Shown here: positions 1-6,649 of the stretch, one piece after another | Numbering within the stretch: position 1 is the first letter of the stretch | How the letters are laid out: the number at the start of each line of letters is the position of its first letter | Assembly: GCA_023443045.1 (NCBI GenBank) | Contig: JAEZWK010000007.1 | Coordinates: forward strand, 1-15,766 | DNA: 15,766 nt | Direction of reading: 5' to 3' | DNA from: Bacillota bacterium | GTDB taxonomy: Bacteria > Bacillota_A > Clostridia > Tissierellales > Peptoniphilaceae | Program-made: the position numbers and the translations under genes | Notes under the pieces: model-generated | Seen by the model: only the letters and a program-made list of their open reading frames with translations | Database searches by the model: none | What the model was told of the DNA's origin: nothing

Positions 1-912
1 TAATGTATTACCTTTGCGTTCATCAACATGAGAATAATCAAGCGTCATAAGTGTGTTATTTATTTTGTTTTGATTTTTACCATTCTCCCACACTTGAGAA
101 CCATACCAGTCATTAATCCCACTTGGAATTTGCTTACTACCAACTGTAAAAAATGTCGGCTGTGATATTGTCACATAAAAATTAGAATCCCCAGTTATAG
201 TCGCCTCATAAGTTATTACTTTTCTATCAGCTGTAGATATATCACGAAGAAATTTTACATTTGTAGCCTCTGGTGCTGCGTTATTATTTCCATTTAAAAT
301 AGTCTGTTTACTAGCACGTGATGATGATACTGAAAAAGTAACCTTAGTATCACCTCTTTTATTTCTTTGTACATAACGTGGTCCATCTACAAAAACATTC
401 TCATTAGCACCAAAATAATTTACTTTATAAATTTCTGCAGTTTCATAGTACTCAAAGAAAATCTTGTCTGTAACACCTACATAACCTTTTGGAGCGTCAC
501 TTTCTCTTGTATCTACCCATGTATATGAAGATTCTACACCATCATCTTGAGTATTTGCCATTTTGAAAAATACTCTCTTCTTAGGACTTTTCTTACCAAT
601 TTCCCTATAATTAGCCTCAGTTATAGTTACATTGGTATTATTTCCCAAGTCTCTTACATAGGCTCTGACAAATGAAAGCCCTGGTATCTTTGGTGCTGTA
701 TTTTCGTTTATTAATCCTCCTTGGAAGGTGGCAAACTGCTGTGTATAATAAGTTTCATTTGTGCCATCTGCCCTTATGACCTTAATTGCCACATCAAAGC
801 CCTGTCCATTTGCAGCTTCTACCGTGGTTTTGAATAATTCGCCCGGCAAAATGCTTAGGACCATAAATATAGCTAATACCAATGCAATTATTCTATTCGT
901 CGACTTACCCAT
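1..912 (-). CDS. Secreted surface protein, N-terminal part (cut by window edge)
   Basis: An open frame of 304 codons runs without a stop from an ATG at 910-912 to the window edge, so the C-terminus is missing. The start is preceded by AAAGGAAAGAG at suitable spacing. Residues 1 to about 35 form a signal peptide: a basic start (MGKSTNR), a hydrophobic core (IIALVLAIFMVLSILPG) and a likely cleavage site near TVEAA. The mature part is polar and rich in Asn, Thr, Tyr and charged residues, has no cysteine, and looks like the beta-rich ectodomain of a cell-wall protein. I recognise no named domain. A wall anchor, if there is one, would lie outside the window. The gene appears to have its own promoter and is separated from the COG0523 gene by a terminator. 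Export is well supported; adhesin or other roles are only guesses. Confidence 0.85.
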   Translation of the reverse strand, partial: MGKSTNRIIALVLAIFMVLSILPGELFKTTVEAANGQGFDVAIKVIRADGTNETYYTQQFATFQGGLINENTAPKIPGLSFVRAYVRDLGNNTNVTITEANYREIGKKSPKKRVFFKMANTQDDGVESSYTWVDTRESDAPKGYVGVTDKIFFEYYETAEIYKVNYFGANENVFVDGPRYVQRNKRGDTKVTFSVSSSRASKQTILNGNNNAAPEATNVKFLRDISTADRKVITYEATITGDSNFYVTISQPTFFTVGSKQIPSGINDWYGSQVWENGKNQNKINNTLMTLDYSHVDERKGNTL

Positions 913-945
913 AATCTCTTTCCTTTCTATTATATAATATATACT

Positions 946-961
946 TGGCGTAGTTACGCCA
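946..961. promoter_or_regulatory. 16-bp perfect palindrome in the surface-gene leader
   Basis: TGGCGTAGTTACGCCA is a perfect inverted repeat and the only GC-rich stretch in an otherwise AT-rich leader. It lies about 8 to 24 bases downstream of the predicted transcription start. It could be a repressor operator, or in RNA a 6-bp stem with a four-base loop near the 5' end that affects stability. The sequence shows the symmetry; the role is inferred. Confidence 0.5.
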
Positions 962-975
962 TTATTTCGTTATAT

Positions 976-1004
976 ATAATAGTTTTTTTATCTCATATTT
1001 TCAA
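976..1004 (-). promoter_or_regulatory. Candidate promoter of the surface-protein gene
   Basis: On the minus strand TTGAAA (999-1004) and TATTAT (976-981) are separated by 17 bases. The predicted transcript would start near 969, leaving a leader of about 57 bases before the ATG at 912. The flanks are very AT-rich, so chance matches are possible, but spacing and position fit well. Confidence 0.55.
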
Positions 1005-1036
1005 CGTTTCTATTTATATTATTAATTTTTGCATTG

Positions 1037-1051
1037 TTTTTTTTTTTTTTT
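1037..1051. repeat. Homopolymer of 15 T (A15 on the coding strand of the surface gene)
   Basis: An uninterrupted run of 15 T lies about 33 bases upstream of the -35 element of the surface-protein promoter. Runs of this length are prone to slippage. The rest of the gene-free stretch 913-1242 holds the surface-gene promoter and palindrome, three AACGTT hexamers (1003, 1058, 1127) and, at its end, the terminator of the COG0523 gene; I see no gene in it. Confidence 0.8.
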
Positions 1052-1209
1052 AATTGTTAACGTTTTTATTTGATATTTCATTTGGATTTCTAATCATATA
1101 TGAGTATAAAGATAATGTTTTTATAAAACGTTATAAGTATTTGTAATCAAAATGTAATAATACTTTAATATTTTGTTATATATTCTTTTATTTATTTTGT
1201 TTTTAATAC

Positions 1210-1237
1210 AAAAAAACTAAAACTTTTTCGTTTTAGT
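1210..1237 (-). terminator. Rho-independent terminator of the COG0523 gene
   Basis: On the minus strand ACTAAAAC, a loop GAAAAA and GTTTTAGT form an 8-bp perfect stem followed by a run of T. It begins five bases after the stop codon at 1243-1245. The stem is AT-rich, so termination may be moderate, but the structure and position are typical. Confidence 0.8.
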
Positions 1238-1242
1238 CTTCT

Positions 1243-2172
1243 TTAACTTCTTTTTAGTTTTCGCATTTTATTTTTTTCTACCACATAATGTGTGAGGCTT
1301 TTTTTGTCCAGGTTTTTTCCTATAAATACAAATCCCGTCGTATTTTCTTCTGCACCCGTGATTGCATATTTTTTATCCACCAAATCAAATTTTATCGCCC
1401 CTCCACTTAAGTTTATATATCCTTTGGCGCGTATTATTTTACCGAATCTGCCTCTTATTACGTCTTCTAGTAGTTTGATTATTTGCGGGAGGGTTTTTAG
1501 GCTCGTCATTTCAAATGATATATTGTCCAGCTTTTCACTTTCTTTTAGTTCGACTTTTTTTATTTCCATTCCACCATCTGTGAATGCTATTTCTTCTAGG
1601 AGTAATTTTTCAAAGTCTTCTTTGGTAAATCTGTCATAGTGTTTGGTGTAAAAATTCTGTGTATCTTTTATTTCCAGTTCTTCTTTCATTCTTCTAAAGT
1701 CTTCTTCTCTTAGTTTTTCGCTTTTACTCACTATTATGTGGCGTGCGCTTTCTAGCTGATCATAGAAGTATGTGGAGAAGTCTTCTTTTTCTGTCTTATA
1801 ATTTTCAGCATCCACTATTGTTATGGGGGGGATGATTTTTATGTCTTCATATACTATATTTTTTAATTTGGCAATTATCTGCGATACTGTGGCGACTCCG
1901 CTCGGTTCTACTATTAGGTAGTCGGGGTTTAGTGTATTTTTTATGGTAAGTAGACTCTGTGTAAAGTCCAGATTTAGTGAACAGCATATGCACCCTTCCG
2001 ATAGTTCAAATATTTTCATTTCTTTATTTTCTCTGAGTGTTTTGGCGTCCACATCTATTTTGGAGAATTCATTTTCCACGATTACGAATTCTCTTTCCAG
2101 CTTCTGTGCCATTTTTTGTATAAATCTGGTTTTTCCCGCTCCTAAAAAGCCACCTATTATTAGTATTTTCAT
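1243..2172 (-). CDS. COG0523 (CobW/Zng1-like) GTPase, putative metallochaperone
   Basis: A 309-residue P-loop GTPase of the G3E/COG0523 family, whose members use GTP hydrolysis to insert or traffic metals such as zinc or cobalt. The P-loop is GGFLGAGKT (residues 7-15), the family metal-binding motif is GCICC (60-64), and EPSG (89-92) is the usual switch/Walker B region. The C-terminal third matches the position of the CobW_C domain. The guanine-specificity motif, normally NKxD, reads SKSE (149-152), which is unusual. There is no His-rich metal-binding stretch. The ATG at 2170-2172 must be the start because the P-loop follows at once, yet only a weak AGAAA precedes it. The gene begins 33 bases after the alcohol dehydrogenase stop codon, directly behind that gene's terminator, so no separate promoter fits in the gap. 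The metal is unknown; zinc is plausible given the upstream zinc enzyme. Confidence 0.88.
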   Translation of the reverse strand: MKILIIGGFLGAGKTRFIQKMAQKLEREFVIVENEFSKIDVDAKTLRENKEMKIFELSEGCICCSLNLDFTQSLLTIKNTLNPDYLIVEPSGVATVSQIIAKLKNIVYEDIKIIPPITIVDAENYKTEKEDFSTYFYDQLESARHIIVSKSEKLREEDFRRMKEELEIKDTQNFYTKHYDRFTKEDFEKLLLEEIAFTDGGMEIKKVELKESEKLDNISFEMTSLKTLPQIIKLLEDVIRGRFGKIIRAKGYINLSGGAIKFDLVDKKYAITGAEENTTGFVFIGKNLDKKSLTHYVVEKNKMRKLKRS

Positions 2173-2184
2173 TTTCTATAATGG

Positions 2185-2207
2185 AAAAAGCCCTTTTTTT
2201 AGGGCTT
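2185..2207 (-). terminator. Terminator overlapping the alcohol dehydrogenase stop codon
   Basis: On the minus strand AAGCCCT, a loop of six A and AGGGCTT followed by TTT form a 7-bp perfect stem. The TAA of the dehydrogenase (2206-2208) is part of the 5' arm. The COG0523 start codon lies 15 bases downstream of the stem. Confidence 0.85.
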
Positions 2208-3264
2208 AGTCTATTATTACTACCGGTTTTATAAGATCACTCGGCTTATCTTTCATGAGCATGAGTGCATCTTCTACATGTTTGAATCCGTGGAATTTAT
2301 GTGTTAGTAGTGGTTTTACATCTAGTTTTTTGCATACGATGAGGCTTGCCAATTTTTCTAGTCTGAGTCTTCCGCCTGGCATTAGTCCACCATTTATTTG
2401 TTTGTGACCCATACCTACTCCCCATTCTGCTCTAGGTATATTTACATATGTTCCCTCACCTAGGTAGTTTACATTTCCTATATTTCCACCTGGTTTTAAG
2501 CATTTGATTGCAGGTTCAAATGTTTCTACTCCACCACCAGCGATGATTATTTTGTCTACGCCTTTTCCGTTGGTTAGTTTGAGTACTTGCTCATCTATTG
2601 GGCCGTCTTTGTATCCGATAAAATCTGTTGCACCATATCCTGCTGCTGCATCTCTACATACTTGTCTTGTTCCAACACAGATTATTCTAGATGCTCCTCT
2701 TAGGTTAGCTCCCGCTACAGACATAAGTCCTACAGGTCCTATACCTATTACAAGTACGTTATCACCAAATTGTACATCTGCTAATTCTACTCCATGGAAT
2801 CCTGTAGGTACCATATCGCTTAGCATACAAGCTTCTTCTGGTGATATTTCATCTGGTAGATGTGCTAAGTTACCATCTGCATCATTTACATGGAAATATT
2901 CTCCAAACACTCCATCTTTGAAGTTAGAAAATTTCCATCCAGCTAACATTCCGCCGGAGTGCATAGGAAATCCTGCCTGTGCTTCTAGTGAATTCCAGTC
3001 CGGTGTGATAGCTGCCACCATTACACGGTCACCAACTTTGAAATCTTTTACATTTGATCCCACTTCAGCTACTACTCCACAACCTTCGTGTCCTAGAATC
3101 ATATTGTGTCTTTCTCCAATAGCACCTTCCCAAACGGTGTGAATATCTGAAGTACATGGTGATAATGCAAGTGGTTTTACAAGTGCATCATTGGGTCCGC
3201 AAACTGGTTTTTCTTTTTCTATCCAGCCAGTTTCCCCTATTCTTAACATAGCAAATCCCTTCAT
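2206..3264 (-). CDS. adh: NADP-dependent, zinc-dependent secondary alcohol dehydrogenase
   Basis: At 352 residues this medium-chain dehydrogenase matches the length and sequence pattern of the Thermoanaerobacter brockii / Clostridium beijerinckii secondary alcohol dehydrogenases, which interconvert ketones such as acetone and secondary alcohols such as isopropanol with NADP(H). The catalytic zinc ligands of that family are all present at identical positions: Cys37, His59, Glu60 and Asp150. The nucleotide-binding loop GIGPVG is at 174-179. The GTR at 198-200 keeps the Arg that recognises the 2'-phosphate of NADP (T. brockii has GSR). As in that family, the four-cysteine structural zinc lobe is absent. 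AGGAGG lies 7 bases before the ATG, and a near-consensus promoter lies about 80 bases upstream. The gene looks monocistronic with a terminator at its stop, apart from possible readthrough into the COG0523 gene. Confidence 0.95.
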   Translation of the reverse strand: MKGFAMLRIGETGWIEKEKPVCGPNDALVKPLALSPCTSDIHTVWEGAIGERHNMILGHEGCGVVAEVGSNVKDFKVGDRVMVAAITPDWNSLEAQAGFPMHSGGMLAGWKFSNFKDGVFGEYFHVNDADGNLAHLPDEISPEEACMLSDMVPTGFHGVELADVQFGDNVLVIGIGPVGLMSVAGANLRGASRIICVGTRQVCRDAAAGYGATDFIGYKDGPIDEQVLKLTNGKGVDKIIIAGGGVETFEPAIKCLKPGGNIGNVNYLGEGTYVNIPRAEWGVGMGHKQINGGLMPGGRLRLEKLASLIVCKKLDVKPLLTHKFHGFKHVEDALMLMKDKPSDLIKPVVIID

Positions 3265-3340
3265 ATTTGCCTCCTATTTATAATTAAATTTCTGATATTA
3301 ATCAAACGTTTATAAATTCATTGATATCATATCTAATTTT

Positions 3341-3368
3341 ATTATACTCCATTCGTTCCCGATGCCAA
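3341..3368 (-). promoter_or_regulatory. Promoter of the alcohol dehydrogenase gene
   Basis: On the minus strand TTGGCA (3363-3368) and TATAAT (3341-3346) are 16 bases apart. The transcript would start near 3334, giving a leader of about 70 bases. The leader is AT-rich with the small palindrome TGATATCA and two AT-only arms (ATTTATAA / TTATAAAT) that could pair; I do not recognise a known operator in it. Confidence 0.75.
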
Positions 3369-3435
3369 GATATTTTTTAGATAATTTTTTCATATTTTGT
3401 TATCATAATATATGTTTTTGTTTAAAAATATACAA

Positions 3436-4053
3436 TTATCTCTTTTGCAAAATAGCAAGAGTATCTTCTGCTGGTATGAGTGTGAGCTCTACTCTTTCAT
3501 CATTTTTTAGGTATTGCAAAAAATTTCTCATTCTTGTATGCACAGTTCTATCACGCCTTTTTACTTCGTATCTGTCTTTAGCTATATCACCATTATGCAT
3601 TATATTATCAATGATTATTATCCCCTCTTCTTCCAGCATTTCTATGAGTTTTAGGTAGTAGTTTAGGTACTGCGCTTTTGGTCCGTCTAGAAATATGAGA
3701 TCAAATTTTTCTTTTATTTTTTCTATTTCTTCTATGGCATCTCCGTGTATTAGGTTTATCTCCATATTATTTTTTTTAAAATTTTCTAGTGCCTCATCTC
3801 TTCTCTTTTCGTGTCGCTCTATGGTTGTTATATAGGGGGTGGTGTATTTTTCCATCTGTTTATATATATTCATCGTGCTAAATCCTATGGCTGTTCCTAT
3901 TTCCAGCACTTTTTTCGGTTTTTTTAAATTGATTATTAGATCGATTATATCTTCCGAAAAGGGTCTTACTATGGGTATAAATCTTTCTTCTGCGTTTTTT
4001 CTTATCTCTTCATTTTTTTCTCTTCTATATTTTAGTAAAAATTCGTTTTCCAT
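3436..4053 (-). CDS. trmR: TrmR-like O-methyltransferase (tRNA 5-hydroxyuridine), YrrM family
   Basis: A 205-residue SAM-dependent methyltransferase of the COMT-like family, most similar in pattern to Bacillus TrmR/YrrM, which methylates 5-hydroxyuridine in the tRNA wobble position to 5-methoxyuridine. Motif I is EIGTAIGFS (51-59), the metal/catalytic motif is FDLIFLDGPKAQY (118-130), the later motif is IIDNIMHNG (147-155), and RTVHTRMRNF follows near 169-178. I place the start at the ATG 4051-4053 because GAGGAC sits 5 bases upstream. An in-frame ATG 54 bases further up would put 18 atypical residues through the terminator hairpin of the preceding gene. No promoter fits between that terminator and the start, so expression is probably by readthrough from the ABC operon. 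The family is certain; catecholamine- or caffeoyl-CoA-type activity is the less likely alternative to tRNA. Confidence 0.8.
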   Translation of the reverse strand: MENEFLLKYRREKNEEIRKNAEERFIPIVRPFSEDIIDLIINLKKPKKVLEIGTAIGFSTMNIYKQMEKYTTPYITTIERHEKRRDEALENFKKNNMEINLIHGDAIEEIEKIKEKFDLIFLDGPKAQYLNYYLKLIEMLEEEGIIIIDNIMHNGDIAKDRYEVKRRDRTVHTRMRNFLQYLKNDERVELTLIPAEDTLAILQKR

Positions 4054-4066
4054 TTTGTCCTCTAAT

Positions 4067-4086
4067 AAAAAAAGCCCGAAGGCTTT
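4067..4086 (-). terminator. Terminator with UUCG tetraloop at the end of the NatAB-type operon
   Basis: On the minus strand AAAGCC, loop TTCG and GGCTTT followed by TTTT form a compact hairpin with a C(UUCG)G loop, one of the most stable tetraloops. The stop codon of the permease (4085-4087) lies within the 5' arm, and the methyltransferase ribosome binding site begins only a few bases beyond the T run. Confidence 0.85.
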
Positions 4087-5287
4087 AGTTTTTCTTGAAT
4101 ACTCCAAGTATTTGTTTCATGAATTTTGGTCTGCTGCCGTAGTTTAGTGATCCCTGTCTATATAGTTTTGTACATAATAGCGCTATTATTATTACACTTA
4201 ATGCCAATATACCTAATGATATTATTAATTCAAAAGTAGGTACTGTTTCTATTACATATCTTACCGGCATGGTAAGTGGTGAAAATAGTGGAATATAACT
4301 AAATATTTTTAGGATAAATACATTTCCTGTTAGTCCTGTCATGGTAGCTATAAATCCAGCTACAAATATGAGTACTATGGGTTGTACTGCGTATCCCACA
4401 TCTTCCATCTTGCTGATCATACTTCCTGCTGCAGCAAATAGGAAGAGATATAGTCCATATCCGAGTATAAAATATAGTAGCACCATTACTAGTTGTTCTA
4501 TCGACATTGTAAAGTTGATAGCTTGTACTACAGCCGAGATCATATCATTTGCAAAATATCTGGTTGCTAAAAATACTCCACCATATAGTATTACTACATA
4601 TATCATCCCCAGTAGTCCAAATGCTAGTACTTTTCCCCAGATCAAATTTTTGGGTGAAGTAGATGTGATGAGTAGTTCCATTGTTCTATCATTTTTTTCA
4701 CGCGCTACATTTACTGCCACCTGCTGTCCAAATGTGAGGATGAGTATATATAATACCATTAGATTTACATATGCGATTGCAAAATTCTTTCTAGCATCTA
4801 CCTGTAGCGGTCTTAAAGTAAAGTCGGCACGTAGGTTTAATAATTCTTTGGAGGTATCTTCAGATAGTCCGAGAGCTTGCATTTTTTCCATTTTAATAAT
4901 TTTTTCTAAGCCCTCATTTACTCCCGAGTCTATAGAGCTATCTAAGCTTACACTTTTCTTTAGTATTTCATGTGCATCATCGGTGTAAACTATACCATAC
5001 TCCAATTTTTCGTCTTTTACTTCTTTTTCCAATTCTTCTAGTGTTTCATATTTTACCACTTTTTGTTCCAGTGTTTCTGTGAGAAGATCTTCTGTAAAGA
5101 AGCTATCTGTCGTATATAATCCAACATTTTTTTCTTCACCAGAAAATACACCCGATAAATCAGTACCCTTTAAAAGTCTGGGTACGATGATAACTCCTGC
5201 TACTAAAATGAGCATTATCACTATAGATATGATAAATGCTTTCTTTTTTATTGCTGTTAAAAATTCAAATTTAAATACATTAAACAT
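4085..5287 (-). CDS. ABC-2 type permease, NatB/YhaP-like
   Basis: A 400-residue membrane protein with the ABC-2 permease layout. One membrane segment lies near residues 17-39, followed by a large extracytoplasmic domain rich in charged residues (about 40-165). Roughly five or six further segments lie between 170 and 375. After the second segment it has the typical cytoplasmic stretch REKNDRTMELLITST leading to NLIWGKVLA, as in NatB/YhaP proteins. It starts 2 bases after the ATPase stop codon with GAGGT as ribosome binding site and ends in a terminator, so it closes the GNAT-ATPase-permease operon. NatAB of Bacillus exports sodium, but related pairs export other compounds, so the substrate is open. 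Confidence 0.88.
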   Translation of the reverse strand: MFNVFKFEFLTAIKKKAFIISIVIMLILVAGVIIVPRLLKGTDLSGVFSGEEKNVGLYTTDSFFTEDLLTETLEQKVVKYETLEELEKEVKDEKLEYGIVYTDDAHEILKKSVSLDSSIDSGVNEGLEKIIKMEKMQALGLSEDTSKELLNLRADFTLRPLQVDARKNFAIAYVNLMVLYILILTFGQQVAVNVAREKNDRTMELLITSTSPKNLIWGKVLAFGLLGMIYVVILYGGVFLATRYFANDMISAVVQAINFTMSIEQLVMVLLYFILGYGLYLFLFAAAGSMISKMEDVGYAVQPIVLIFVAGFIATMTGLTGNVFILKIFSYIPLFSPLTMPVRYVIETVPTFELIISLGILALSVIIIALLCTKLYRQGSLNYGSRPKFMKQILGVFKKN

Positions 5288-5289
5288 AA

Positions 5290-6177
5290 TTACCTCGTAT
5301 AGTGAATAAATATATCACCTAGGCTTGATTTGTACTCACCAAATTCATCTATATTGTCTAGGTTTTTTGTTACCAATTCTTGTTTTTCGACGGTATTATT
5401 TATTTCAAATACCAATTTACGATTTTCTTCTGTTATGGTTTTTCCACTATTTATAAGTGAATTTTTTACTAACTCTTCGCTACCATGTTTTGGAACTATA
5501 TAGTATTTGTTTTCTGCATGGCTTCTTTTTATTTTGTCTATATTTCCAGTAATAGCTATCTCGCCATTGTTTAAGATTGTAAGTTCGCTACAGATTTCAT
5601 CTACATATCCCATCTGATGTGATGAAAATAACATGAGTTTGTTATTATCTCTTGCTTCCAGTACCAATTTTTTTAGCATTTCTGCATTTACTGGGTCAAG
5701 ACCTGAGAACGGTTCATCCATTATTATAAAATCCGGTTCACCAATCAAAGTCTGTACCAACTGAATTTTTTGCTGATTACCTTTGGATAAAGTTTCCAAC
5801 TTTTTATTTTTATAATCCAAAAGCTCTACTTTTTCTAGTAATTCAAGCGCATATTTTTTGGATGCACTTTTTCCATATCCCTTTAGTTCTCCAAAATAAA
5901 TTAATTGATCAAGTATTCCCACTTTTTGGTACATACCTCTTTCTTCCGGCAGATATCCAATTTTAATTTTTTTGGGTTCAAATTTTTGACCATCAAGCAA
6001 AACTTCTCCACCATCTTTATAAATTACTTCCATAATAGCTCTTATGGTGGTGGTCTTACCTGCTCCGTTTCGACCTAAAAACGCCATAGGAAATCCTGAT
6101 TCTACATTAAAGCTGATATCTTTTAGTACATCTTTTGTCTTGTAGCTTTTTTTTAGATTTCTAACTTCTAGACGCAT
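5290..6177 (-). CDS. ABC transporter ATPase, NatA/YhaQ-like
   Basis: A 295-residue ATPase that would power the adjacent ABC-2 permease. Walker A is GRNGAGKTT (35-43), the segment LPEERGMYQK (about 77-85) occupies the Q-loop region as in NatA/YhaQ relatives, the signature is LSKGNQQK (130-137), Walker B is IIMDEP (151-156), and the switch histidine is His187. The last 75 residues form the extra C-terminal domain seen in this subfamily. Its ATG (6175-6177) lies inside the 3' end of the acetyltransferase gene, a 17-base overlap, with AAGGAG 6 bases upstream, so the two are probably translationally linked. Exported substrate unknown; sodium or a peptide/drug are the options from relatives. Confidence 0.9.
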   Translation of the reverse strand: MRLEVRNLKKSYKTKDVLKDISFNVESGFPMAFLGRNGAGKTTTIRAIMEVIYKDGGEVLLDGQKFEPKKIKIGYLPEERGMYQKVGILDQLIYFGELKGYGKSASKKYALELLEKVELLDYKNKKLETLSKGNQQKIQLVQTLIGEPDFIIMDEPFSGLDPVNAEMLKKLVLEARDNNKLMLFSSHQMGYVDEICSELTILNNGEIAITGNIDKIKRSHAENKYYIVPKHGSEELVKNSLINSGKTITEENRKLVFEINNTVEKQELVTKNLDNIDEFGEYKSSLGDIFIHYTR

Positions 6178-6613
6178 ATTTTTCTCCTTTCCTAAAAAGC
6201 ATACTGATTACTTTTTCACCAGTGTCTTCATCGATTTGTTCTCCAGTTATCACAAATCCATTTTTTAAATAAAAATTTGTGGCTTTTTCATTTTTAGCAT
6301 ATACATTTAATATTATCATCTCTTTCGTCTCTTTGGCGTGATCTAATAACTCTTTTCCTATTCCCCTATTTTGGAATTCGTCTTTTATAAATAATGCTCC
6401 CATATATATGTCCAAAAATGATATAAATCCTATAATTCGACCATCTTTTACATAGTAATAGGTTTCGGATGGCTCTAAAAGATTTTTCACCTTTTCTATA
6501 TTGTCATCCCAAAATCTTTTTTCTATAAAGTGGTGTGCACTATAGGATGTTTCTAAATATATATTTAATATTTGATCTGTCTCATCTGGATTTACTAAAT
6601 ATTTTTGTATCAT
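6161..6613 (-). CDS. GNAT-family N-acetyltransferase (YjaB-like)
   Basis: A 150-residue protein covering one GNAT fold. The acetyl-CoA-binding motif is QNRGIGKELL in the middle of the protein, preceded by MGALFIKDEF and followed by NVYAKNEKATNFYLKNGF and GEQIDEDTGE, the order and wording typical of YjaB-like acetyltransferases. The substrate cannot be read from the sequence. It is the first gene of the operon with the NatAB-type transporter. No ribosome binding site precedes the ATG (6611-6613). Instead a consensus promoter ends 5 bases before it, so the mRNA should be leaderless. The N-terminus aligns with the family start, and no in-frame GTG or TTG occurs in the first 33 codons. Confidence 0.85.
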   Translation of the reverse strand: MIQKYLVNPDETDQILNIYLETSYSAHHFIEKRFWDDNIEKVKNLLEPSETYYYVKDGRIIGFISFLDIYMGALFIKDEFQNRGIGKELLDHAKETKEMIILNVYAKNEKATNFYLKNGFVITGEQIDEDTGEKVISMLFRKGEKYASRS

Positions 6614-6618
6614 AATTA

Positions 6619-6646
6619 ATTATATCATAAAAAACTTTTTTGTCAA
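6619..6646 (-). promoter_or_regulatory. Consensus promoter abutting the GNAT start codon
   Basis: On the minus strand TTGACA (6641-6646) and TATAAT (6619-6624) are 16 bases apart, with an extended -10 (TGATATAAT). Only five bases separate TATAAT from the ATG at 6611-6613, so transcription should begin at or within a base or two of the start codon. The -35 lies 4 bases beyond the stop of the DtxR-family gene. Confidence 0.85.
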
Positions 6647-6649
6647 ATG

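Noticed and set aside
1003..1132. Three AACGTT hexamers (1003, 1058, 1127) and a similar AAACGTTTA at 3304
   Set aside because: Short palindromes in AT-rich DNA with irregular spacing; not enough to call an operator.
2504..3142. 212-codon plus-strand open frame opposite the alcohol dehydrogenase
   Set aside because: It is antisense to a gene whose catalytic residues are all identified, has no ribosome binding site or family resemblance, and its composition is that of a reverse-frame shadow.
3278..3301. TTGATT / TATAAA promoter closer to the alcohol dehydrogenase start
   Set aside because: Transcription would begin inside the AGGAGG ribosome binding site; the promoter at 3341-3368 fits better.
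3265..3340. AT-rich dyads in the alcohol dehydrogenase leader as a Rex operator or riboswitch
   Set aside because: No TTGTG/CACAA half-sites and no conserved riboswitch core; pairing arms are all A/T and expected by chance.
4054..4107. Upstream ATG extending the methyltransferase by 18 residues
   Set aside because: The extension runs through the terminator of the preceding gene and lacks a ribosome binding site, whereas the ATG at 4051-4053 has GAGG at correct spacing and matches the family length.
4341..4988. 215-codon plus-strand open frame opposite the ABC permease
   Set aside because: Antisense shadow of a clear membrane protein gene; the Ser/Ile-rich product has no recognisable features.
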